Positions 7,311 to 12,168 of a stretch of 12,168 bases of DNA are shown one piece after another; within the stretch, counting starts at the first letter, position 1, and each line of letters begins with the position of its first letter. Under the pieces are notes generated by a model, which was not told where the DNA came from, searched no databases, and was given only the letters and a program-made list of their open reading frames with translations. The position numbers and the translations under genes are program-made. The DNA is taken from contig CANRHF010000045.1 of the NCBI GenBank assembly GCA_947630345.1, positions 1 to 12,168 of the forward strand, written 5' to 3'. Source of the stretch: an uncultured Oscillospiraceae bacterium. GTDB taxonomy: Bacteria; Bacillota; Clostridia; Oscillospirales; Oscillospiraceae.

Positions 7311-9350
7311 TCAGCTCTCTTTCGCTTGAAGCAGAGCCCGCATGGTCTGGCTCTGACTCAGATCGGCCTTCTGCTCCCGGGGGATCAGCCGGATGGTGAT
7401 GGTTTTGTGAAGCCGCTGGGACTGTAAAAGACCCACGTCGGCGAAAATATCCAGGCAGGTGAGCATCTGCTCCAAACTCAGGGGCCTACCCGCCCACCGG
7501 ACGATCCGGCGGCACAGGCACATGGGCGAGTCCTGAATGGGACCGGGGATGCTGGACAGATACCGCCACACAAAGGCCAGGGTGGACCGATCCGGCAGCA
7601 GCGCCGCCGCGCCAGCCGGGTCCAGCCGGCCCGCCCGAAGCTGCCGGTAACCGGCGATGCTGTCGGAGCAGGGGGCCTTGCAGGCGGGGCGGATGTCCGT
7701 GATGTTCAGCAGCACTGTGCGCTCCCCCCGGTAGTCGTTAATCTGGGGTGTGAAAGCGACGTCCACCGCGTCCCCCTGCGCCAGTCCCTGGGCCTCCCGG
7801 CCGGGAGAGAAATAGATGGCGTTGAAGCCCTGGCGGCCTGCCCGGAGCCGCAGCCGCAGGTGTTTGCCGCCGCCCACGGGGATCAGCCGTTCCAAAACGG
7901 CGCCGATCAGCATCAGCTCCGGCTTGGGGCAGCCGCCGCCGCAGGGCTCCAGCTGGGCCAGGGCCTGGATGCCGCTTTCGGTCAGCAGCTCGGGCGGAAC
8001 GGCGCAGTCGATCTCCAGGGTGGTGCGGGGCACCTCCCCGGCGTAAAACTGCCGGGCCAGGGCGCTGACCTCCCGGCGGAAGTCCGGAATGTTCTGCCGG
8101 CTGATGGTGAATCCCGCCGCCAGCTCATGGCCTCCGTAGCTTTCCAGCAGGGGGGCCAGGGCGGTGAGAGAGGAGAACAGATTAAAGCCGCCGTAGCTGC
8201 GGGAGCTGGCCTTGCCATGTTCCCCGTCCAGACAGATGAGGAAGGTGGGGCAGGCGTACTCCTCGGCGATCCGGCTGGCCACGATGCCCACCACCCCCTG
8301 GTGCCAGGCCTCGTTTGCCAGGACAATGGCCTCCGCGGTCTGGGAGAGCATCTCCACCGCCTGACGGTAGATTTCCGACTCCACCGCCTGGCGCTGGTGG
8401 TTCAGCTCGCACAGCGCTTTGGCAAGCTCCTCCGCCCGCCGGGGGTCCTGGGTCAGAAACAGCTCCACCGCCAGCTCGATCCGGCCCATCCGCCCCGCGG
8501 CGTTGATGCGGGGCGCCAGGGAAAAGCCGATGGAGGAGGTGGTCAGATTTTCCTGGTCGCAGCCGCTCTCCCGGATCAACGCGGCGATGCCCGGGCGGCG
8601 GGTGTGCCGCAGGGAGGCCAGGCCCCGGTAGACGAAGGTGCGGTTTTCCCCCTGGAGGGGCATCACGTCCGCCACGGTGCCCAGGCAGACCATGTCGGCA
8701 TAGTCCGATAGGATCTCCTCCTGACTTCCGCAGAGGGCGGAGGCCAGCTTAAAGGCCACCCCCACGCCGGAGAGAGCCTTGTGGGGATACCGGTCCCCGG
8801 GCCGGTGGGGGTCCACCACCGCCACCGCTTGGGGCAGCCGCTCCTTGCAGGCGTGGTGGTCGGTGATTACCAGATCAATACCCAGCTCCCGGCAGAGCGC
8901 GGCCTCCTCCACGGCGGTGATGCCGCAGTCCACCGTGACGATCAGCCCTACCCCCTCCTGCCGGAGCTGGCGGATGGCGGCGGCATTCAGACCGTAGCCC
9001 TCCTCCATCCGTCCGGGGATGTAGGGCACCGTATTGGCGCCGTGGCGGCGGAGGAAATCCGTCAGCAGGCAGGTGGCGGTGATACCGTCCACGTCATAGT
9101 CCCCAAAAACGGCGATTTTCTCCCCCCGGGCCATGGCCAGGCCCACCCGCCCGGCGGCCAGATCCATATCCGTTAAGGCGAAAGGATCGTGGGGCGGCGT
9201 GTCCCGGTCTAAGTAGGCGGCCGCTTCATGGGCCGTCCGAATGCCCCGGGCGGCCAGGATCATGGCGGTCAGCGGGGGATATCCGGCCCCTGCCAGGGTA
9301 TTGACGTCCTCCTGCTTCGGCGTTCCGACTTTCCAAATTCCGTATTTCAA
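7311..9350 (-). CDS. recJ: Single-stranded-DNA-specific exonuclease RecJ
   Basis: About 679 residues from a proposed TTG at 9350. The DHH phosphoesterase core carries DYDVDG at 84-89, DCG at 141-143, DHH at 164-166 and a VVDPH segment around 180. The DHHA1 region follows with INAAGRMG (282-289), SRS and GGHELAAG (406-413). An OB-fold segment lies at about 475-555 and a C-terminal extension of about 120 residues resembles that of other Firmicute RecJ proteins. RecJ degrades 5'-ended single strands in recombinational, mismatch and base-excision repair. The frame stays open to 9914, but that part overlaps the permease gene and lies upstream of the likely promoter. No in-frame ATG is near the N-terminus; TTG 9350 (MKYGIWKVGTP) fits the family best, with GTG 9359 and TTG 9365 as alternatives. 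It leads directly into rel (4 nt). Confidence 0.93.
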   Translation of the reverse strand: MKYGIWKVGTPKQEDVNTLAGAGYPPLTAMILAARGIRTAHEAAAYLDRDTPPHDPFALTDMDLAAGRVGLAMARGEKIAVFGDYDVDGITATCLLTDFLRRHGANTVPYIPGRMEEGYGLNAAAIRQLRQEGVGLIVTVDCGITAVEEAALCRELGIDLVITDHHACKERLPQAVAVVDPHRPGDRYPHKALSGVGVAFKLASALCGSQEEILSDYADMVCLGTVADVMPLQGENRTFVYRGLASLRHTRRPGIAALIRESGCDQENLTTSSIGFSLAPRINAAGRMGRIELAVELFLTQDPRRAEELAKALCELNHQRQAVESEIYRQAVEMLSQTAEAIVLANEAWHQGVVGIVASRIAEEYACPTFLICLDGEHGKASSRSYGGFNLFSSLTALAPLLESYGGHELAAGFTISRQNIPDFRREVSALARQFYAGEVPRTTLEIDCAVPPELLTESGIQALAQLEPCGGGCPKPELMLIGAVLERLIPVGGGKHLRLRLRAGRQGFNAIYFSPGREAQGLAQGDAVDVAFTPQINDYRGERTVLLNITDIRPACKAPCSDSIAGYRQLRAGRLDPAGAAALLPDRSTLAFVWRYLSSIPGPIQDSPMCLCRRIVRWAGRPLSLEQMLTCLDIFADVGLLQSQRLHKTITIRLIPREQKADLSQSQTMRALLQAKES

Positions 9351-9383
9351 ATCCAGCACATCCAAATCATAACTTTTTCCGCT

Positions 9384-9412
9384 ATTATAGCAAAAAAATG
9401 CCGGATGCACAA
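9384..9412 (-). promoter_or_regulatory. Sigma-A-like promoter for the recJ-rel-dtd operon
   Basis: On the minus strand a perfect TATAAT (9384-9389) is preceded, after exactly 17 nt, by TTGTGC (9407-9412), of which the first three bases match the -35 consensus. The expected transcript start is near 9377, giving a very short leader of roughly 25-30 nt before the TTG at 9350. The site lies in the 80-nt gap between the permease stop and recJ. The spacer includes a run of seven T, which could also serve as a weak terminator tail for the permease transcript, though the preceding stem (TGCC/GGCA) is only 4 bp. Confidence 0.65.
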
Positions 9413-9430
9413 TAGGCAGTTGGGATTTTT

Positions 9431-10474
9431 CTATTCGGGGGCGGGATTGGCCAGCTCCGAGGCCGCCACCGCCAGCATGGGGCACAGCAGCACCCCCGCC
9501 ACCCCCCACAGCCGGTAGCCCACATACAGAGAGACCAGCGCCGCCAGGGGGTCCAGCCCCAATTGCCTCCCCAGGAGCCGGGGCTCCAGCACGGAGCGGG
9601 TCAGGGCGCAGACCAGGTACACCGCCAGCAGCCCCAGGGCCTTTTGGGGACTGCCCTGGAACAGGGAGATCAGACTCCAGGGCAGCAGCACCGTCCCGGT
9701 GCCCAGCAGGGGCACGGCGTCCACCAGCGCCACCCCCAGGGCCCAGAGCAGGCAGTGGGGGATTTTCAGCAGAGCCAGACCCCCGGCGGTGAGGAGAAAG
9801 GTGGCAAAGCTCAGTCCCAGCTGTGCCCGGAGCCAGCCGCCCAAGGCCTTCCGGCACCGCCGGAGGGCGGGTAAAATTTTGTGCCAGTCCTCCGGCAGGA
9901 CCCGGTCCAGCCACGCGCGGGCGGCGGGGAGCCGGGTGGACAGAAAGAAGGCGGAGAGTACCCCGGTCCCGGCGGCCAGGAGCCCGTCGGGCAGGAAGCC
10001 CAGCAGAGCGGACAGGGCGCCGGGGATCTGCCGCCCCAGCTCCTGTAAAATTCCGGTGCCCACTCCGGAGATGTCCAGGGCCAGCCGAAGCAGGAGGGGC
10101 CGCAGTCCCTCCGGGGCCTGATCCGCCAGGGCCACCAACCCGTCGGAGAGGCTGGTCATTCCCGCGTTGGCGGCGGCCGCCAGATCCGGCAGGGCCCGAC
10201 TCAATGCCAGCAGCTCCCGCAGCAGCAGCCGGCCGGCCAGGGCCAGCAGGAGTCCCAGCAGCAGCAAAACGGCGGTCACCCCCATCCCGGAGGCGGCGGC
10301 CCGAGGCATCCGCAGCCGGTTCTGGCCCAGTCCCACCAGGGGCTCGGCGGCCAGAGCCAGAGCGGCCCCCAGCAGGAAGGGCAGCAGCAATGGCAAAAGA
10401 AACCTTGCCAGCAGATAGACCAGCAGGATGGTCAGGGCCAAAGTCAGGGGTTTTCGCAGAGCGGTGTGATTCAT
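9431..10474 (-). CDS. AI-2E/YtvI-family integral membrane permease (sporulation YtvI-like)
   Basis: 347 residues with a strongly hydrophobic pattern: two or three membrane helices in the first 90 residues, a polar middle section, then several C-terminal helices. Signatures of the AI-2E transporter family (PF01594) are visible, notably VDAVPLLGTGTVLLPW and LEPRLLGRQLGLDPLAALV near the C-terminus. The first is especially like YtvI, the sporulation integral membrane protein of Bacillus and Clostridia. Its transported substrate is unknown and AI-2 export should not be assumed. The ATG at 10474 has a well-placed AAGGAG six nt upstream. It is the first gene of the leftward series and is followed by a separate promoter before recJ, so it may be only loosely linked to that operon. 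YtvI assignment is probable; the general family is firm. Confidence 0.88.
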   Translation of the reverse strand: MNHTALRKPLTLALTILLVYLLARFLLPLLLPFLLGAALALAAEPLVGLGQNRLRMPRAAASGMGVTAVLLLLGLLLALAGRLLLRELLALSRALPDLAAAANAGMTSLSDGLVALADQAPEGLRPLLLRLALDISGVGTGILQELGRQIPGALSALLGFLPDGLLAAGTGVLSAFFLSTRLPAARAWLDRVLPEDWHKILPALRRCRKALGGWLRAQLGLSFATFLLTAGGLALLKIPHCLLWALGVALVDAVPLLGTGTVLLPWSLISLFQGSPQKALGLLAVYLVCALTRSVLEPRLLGRQLGLDPLAALVSLYVGYRLWGVAGVLLCPMLAVAASELANPAPE

Positions 10475-10511
10475 GATGCGCTCCTTTTCAACGGTTTTTG
10501 CACAAAAAGGG

Positions 10512-10540
10512 GTTGTAATTTAAAAAATATTATGATACAA
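10512..10540 (-). promoter_or_regulatory. Possible promoter for the leftward permease gene
   Basis: Read on the minus strand, TTGTAT (10535-10540) and TACAAC (10512-10517) are separated by 17 nt. This nearly exactly overlaps the plus-strand promoter because the AT-rich block is roughly palindromic in its hexamers. An alternative is CATAAT (10529-10534) with TTGGTC 16 nt upstream. Only moderate matches; a promoter is expected here from gene layout. Confidence 0.35.
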
Positions 10541-10541
10541 T
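10513..10541 (+). promoter_or_regulatory. Promoter for the HTH-ACT protein gene
   Basis: TTGTAA (10513-10518) and TACAAT (10536-10541) are separated by 17 nt in the most AT-rich stretch of the window. Transcription should start near 10548, leaving an untranslated leader of about 68 nt. The gene's ribosome site AGGAGG is at 10600-10605, ten nt before the ATG. Confidence 0.6.
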
Positions 10542-10615
10542 GTGTGCGGAGACCAAGCAGGCTTTCCCCCGGTATCCATGGGACCAAAATAGAAACGGTA
10601 GGAGGATAATCAATC

Positions 10616-11053
10616 ATGAAAAGTTCAGACTACTTTATTGTGCAGGCAGACGCCCTGCCTGAAATTTTCCTGAAGGTTGCGGAAGCGAAGCGTATGCTGG
10701 CCTGCGGCGAGGCACGGGCCGTGAACGAGGCGGCCGCCCGCACCGGCATCAGCCGCAGCGCGTTTTATAAGTATCGGGACGCGATCCTCCCCTTCCAGAA
10801 CATGATGGCGGGCCGGATCGTCACCTTCCAGCTGCTGCTGCGGGATCAGCAGGGCGTTCTTGCCTCGGCCCTGGGCACCTTCACCGCCCGGCATGCCAAT
10901 ATTCTCACCATCAATTCCATTATCCCCACCAACGAGGCCGCCCCCGTCACCATCACGGCGGAGACCATCGACCTGACCGTGGAGGTGGCCCAGCTCCTGG
11001 ACGAGCTGAAGCAGCTCCCCGGCGTCCTCCGGGCCGACATTCTGGCGGCCTGA
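10616..11053 (+). CDS. Small HTH plus ACT-domain protein (UPF0735/PheB-like)
   Basis: 145 residues, the usual length of the UPF0735 ACT-domain family often annotated PheB-like. The first 60 residues contain a helix-turn-helix-like segment (NEAAARTGISRSAFYKYRD, 37-55). From about residue 69 a single ACT domain follows (VTFQLLLRDQQGVLASALGTF, ending near 143), a fold that binds amino acids. This combination suggests an amino-acid-responsive regulator or regulatory subunit, although the molecular role of the family is unresolved. Related genes often precede homoserine dehydrogenase or aspartate-family genes in Clostridia, and here the next gene is an aspartate kinase. A clear AGGAGG precedes the ATG. 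A strong terminator follows the stop, so it may be transcribed alone or with read-through into the kinase gene. Confidence 0.9.
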   Translation: MKSSDYFIVQADALPEIFLKVAEAKRMLACGEARAVNEAAARTGISRSAFYKYRDAILPFQNMMAGRIVTFQLLLRDQQGVLASALGTFTARHANILTINSIIPTNEAAPVTITAETIDLTVEVAQLLDELKQLPGVLRADILAA

Positions 11054-11071
11054 CCCCCGCTTCAATAGCCC

Positions 11072-11102
11072 ACCCCTCCCGGCTTCCGCCGGGAGGGGTT
11101 TT
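11072..11102 (+). terminator. Rho-independent terminator after the ACT-domain gene
   Basis: A perfect 12-bp stem, ACCCCTCCCGGC (11072-11083) with GCCGGGAGGGGT (11088-11099), closes a TTCC loop and runs into TTTT. It lies 18 nt after the TGA. The U-run is short, so some read-through into the aspartate kinase gene is possible. Confidence 0.88.
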
Positions 11103-11130
11103 GTCACCGTTCCGGTCGATCCGACATAGA
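11101..11130 (+). promoter_or_regulatory. Possible promoter for the aspartate kinase gene
   Basis: TTGTCA (11101-11106; five of six consensus bases) overlaps the terminator U-run. After 18 nt comes CATAGA (11125-11130), a weak -10 match (3 of 6). Expected because a terminator precedes the gene, but the -10 is poor. The ribosome site GGAGGTG (11139-11145) is strong. Confidence 0.3.
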
Positions 11131-11152
11131 CTGCCACCGGAGGTGAAAAAAC

Positions 11153-11878
11153 ATGCTGATCGTGCAAAAATATGGCGGTTCTTCCCTGGCGGACGCTCCC
11201 CGGCTCCTTTCCGCCGCCCGCCGGGTGACGGGACTGGCCCAGCAGGGGGCCCAGGTCGTGGTGGTGGTCTCCGCCCAGGGGGACACCACCGACGACCTCA
11301 TCGCCGCAGCCAGGCAGGTCAATCCCCGGGGCTCCGCCCGGGAAATGGACGCCTATCTGGCGGCGGGGGAGCAGCTCAGCGCCGGATTAATGGCCATGGC
11401 CATCGGCGCGTTGGGCTATCCCGCCGTGAGCCTTACCGGCTGGCAGGCGGGGCTCCGTACCGACGGCGTCCACGGAAACGCCCGGATCCTGGGTCTGGAG
11501 GGGGACCGGATTCGCCGGGAGCTGGACCAGGGCAAGATCGTGGTGGTGGCGGGCTTTCAGGGCCTGGGCCCGGGGGAGGACGTGACCACCCTGGGCCGTG
11601 GCGGCTCGGACACTACGGCGGTAGCCCTGGCGGCGTTTCTGAAGGCCCAGGTCTGCCAGATCTTTACCGATGTGGACGGGGTCTACGATCGGGACCCCCG
11701 CCGGTATCCGGACGCCACCCGTTTTGGCCGAATCTCCTATGAAAAGATGCTGCGGCTCATCGAAAACGGCGCCCAGGTGCTCCATGACCGAAGCGTGGAG
11801 CTTGCCCGGGAGTACATGATCCCAGTGGAGGTCCTGTCCTCCTTCACGGGGGCCCCGGGAACGATCGTGGGGCCCTGA
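11153..11878 (+). CDS. Aspartate kinase, catalytic domain only (no ACT domains)
   Basis: 241 residues, whereas ordinary aspartokinases have about 400 or more. The amino-acid-kinase domain is complete: KYGGSS at 6-11, GEQ at 72-74, TLGRGGSD at 146-153, TDVDGVYDRDPR at 172-183 and GAQVL at 206-210. It ends at APGTIVGP, just where the linker to the two regulatory ACT domains begins in usual enzymes. The enzyme phosphorylates aspartate, the first step to lysine, threonine, methionine and diaminopimelate. Without ACT domains the usual feedback inhibition by lysine or threonine should be absent, or supplied in trans. After the TGA no frame continues with ACT-like sequence, so this does not look like a simple frameshift. 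The start has GGAGGTG 7 nt upstream. The preceding gene encodes a stand-alone ACT protein, a suggestive but unproven pairing. Confidence 0.93.
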   Translation: MLIVQKYGGSSLADAPRLLSAARRVTGLAQQGAQVVVVVSAQGDTTDDLIAAARQVNPRGSAREMDAYLAAGEQLSAGLMAMAIGALGYPAVSLTGWQAGLRTDGVHGNARILGLEGDRIRRELDQGKIVVVAGFQGLGPGEDVTTLGRGGSDTTAVALAAFLKAQVCQIFTDVDGVYDRDPRRYPDATRFGRISYEKMLRLIENGAQVLHDRSVELAREYMIPVEVLSSFTGAPGTIVGP

Positions 11879-11928
11879 AAAGATTCTAACCGCCGGAAGG
11901 GGCGGATATTCTCAGCTTCATAAAAACA

Positions 11929-11957
11929 ACAGGCGGCGCGAAGAAAGCGCCGCCTGT
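11929..11957. terminator. Strong 11-bp hairpin, possible bidirectional terminator
   Basis: ACAGGCGGCGC (11929-11939) pairs perfectly with GCGCCGCCTGT (11947-11957) around a 7-nt loop. On the minus strand it is followed by TTGTTTTTATG, a proper U-rich tail. On the plus strand the tail is only AAATTTG. It lies about 50 nt after the aspartate kinase stop and could end transcripts from either side, better for leftward ones. Confidence 0.6.
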
Positions 11958-11973
11958 AAATTTGACCGAAAGA

Positions 11974-11995
11974 ACCGCTCCCTTACGGGTGCGGT
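11974..11995. repeat. Short inverted repeat between the terminator and the nested palindrome
   Basis: ACCGC (11974-11978) and GCGGT (11991-11995) enclose CCC (11980-11982) and GGG (11987-11989), giving an 8-bp stem interrupted by one T-T mismatch with a TTAC loop. It has no U-run on the plus strand, so it is not an obvious terminator there. It is one of several consecutive hairpins in this gene-free end of the window. Confidence 0.5.
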
Positions 11996-12010
11996 AGGAT
12001 TGAAGGATAA

Positions 12011-12109
12011 GCCAGAAGGGACTCGTCTTGCGAAGGAGCGCCCAGTTAGGAAACTGGGCGGCGACCTGCCACCGGCAGGTCGCATTTGATTGTTCGAGTC
12101 CCTTCTGGC
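12011..12109. repeat. 99-bp nested palindromic element with tRNA-like 3' sequence
   Basis: A perfect 15-bp outer inverted repeat, GCCAGAAGGGACTCG (12011-12025) with CGAGTCCCTTCTGGC (12095-12109), encloses two abutting perfect hairpins: CGCCCAGTT/AACTGGGCG (12039-12047 with 12052-12060, loop AGGA) and GCGACCTGCC/GGCAGGTCGC (12061-12070 with 12074-12083, loop ACC). The unpaired joints are 13 and 11 nt. The result would be a three-way junction as RNA, or a cruciform-capable DNA. The end reads GTTCGAGTCCC...GGCGTACCA, like the T-loop and 3' end of a tRNA, but the T-stem and D-arm cannot form because these bases pair in the outer stem. It may be a dispersed repeat, a mobile palindrome, a tRNA-derived remnant or a structured RNA; the sequence alone cannot decide. 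Confidence 0.65.
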
Positions 12110-12117
12110 GTACCATC

Positions 12118-12164
12118 GCAAACACACACGAACCCCAGATTATGTGGGTAAAGCATGTGTTTGC
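12118..12164. repeat. Nested inverted repeat at the right edge
   Basis: GCAAACACA (12118-12126) pairs with TGTGTTTGC (12156-12164). Inside, CCCA (12134-12137) can pair with TGGG (12145-12148) around a 7-nt loop. It starts only eight nt after the 99-bp palindrome and may belong to the same larger element, which could continue beyond the window. Confidence 0.5.
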
Positions 12165-12168
12165 AGTT

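Noticed and set aside
9351..9914. Upstream extension of recJ to an ATG at 9914
   Set aside because: The added 188 codons lie inside the permease gene in another frame, look like shadow sequence, and precede the likely promoter. RecJ homology begins near MKYGIWKV.
12011..12109. Integron attC site or CRISPR repeat
   Set aside because: There are no proper inverse-core and core sites at the ends, no integrase nearby, and no repeat-spacer periodicity; the stems are perfect rather than attC-like with extrahelical bases.
12011..12115. A functional tRNA gene with a long variable arm
   Set aside because: The T-stem cannot pair (its bases belong to the 15-bp outer stem), there is no D-arm, and the anticodon-like hairpin has a 4-nt AGGA loop instead of seven bases.
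11886..12127. Two minus-strand open frames of 79 and 69 codons
   Set aside because: They run across the hairpin array. One contains RRDSN, a product of reading the tRNA-like T-loop sequence backwards, which is a known kind of spurious protein. No good ribosome site or family resemblance.
11876..12168. Frameshift explaining the short aspartate kinase
   Set aside because: No frame after the stop resembles an ACT domain; the sequence changes at once to inverted repeats, so a simple single-base error would not restore a full-length enzyme.

Overview
The window is a stretch of GC-rich Firmicute chromosome. Protein sequences, gene order and the sporulation-type membrane proteins (a YtvI-like permease and a SpoVB/MurJ-type flippase) point to an anaerobic, spore-former-related Clostridia lineage. 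The Oscillospiraceae (Flavonifractor/Lawsonibacter/Intestinimonas-like) are my best guess, inferred from sequence feel rather than from a search.

Left and centre (1-10474, all minus strand) hold one long, tightly packed leftward gene series. In order of transcription it runs: ytvI-like permease, recJ, rel ((p)ppGpp synthetase/hydrolase), dtd, a glyoxalase-II-like MBL hydrolase, hemZ-type radical SAM protein, an amidohydrolase, and a flippase that leaves the window at the left edge. From recJ to the flippase, genes are separated by 0-10 nt or overlap by 4 nt, so they are probably one transcript. A good sigma-A-type promoter (TATAAT, 17-nt spacer) lies just before recJ. The recJ-rel-dtd-MBL-hemZ order is a familiar Clostridia housekeeping block. 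The usual apt between recJ and rel is absent here, and after hemZ come an amidohydrolase and a flippase.

An AT-rich divergent intergenic region (10475-10615) drives the two halves apart. To the right on the plus strand are a small HTH-plus-ACT-domain protein, a strong terminator, and a 241-residue aspartate kinase that has the complete catalytic domain but no ACT regulatory domains.

The right end (11879-12168, about 290 bp) has no credible gene. It is packed with at least four inverted repeats. One is a 99-bp nested structure with a perfect 15-bp outer stem enclosing two perfect hairpins. It carries tRNA-like 3' sequence (TTCGAGTCC...ACCA) but cannot fold as a normal tRNA.

The most notable points are: (1) an amidohydrolase of the SAH/MTA deaminase type that keeps three metal-binding histidines but seems to have lost the catalytic Glu, the catalytic His and the metal-binding Asp; (2) the ACT-less aspartate kinase next to a stand-alone ACT protein; (3) the nested palindromic element at the right end.
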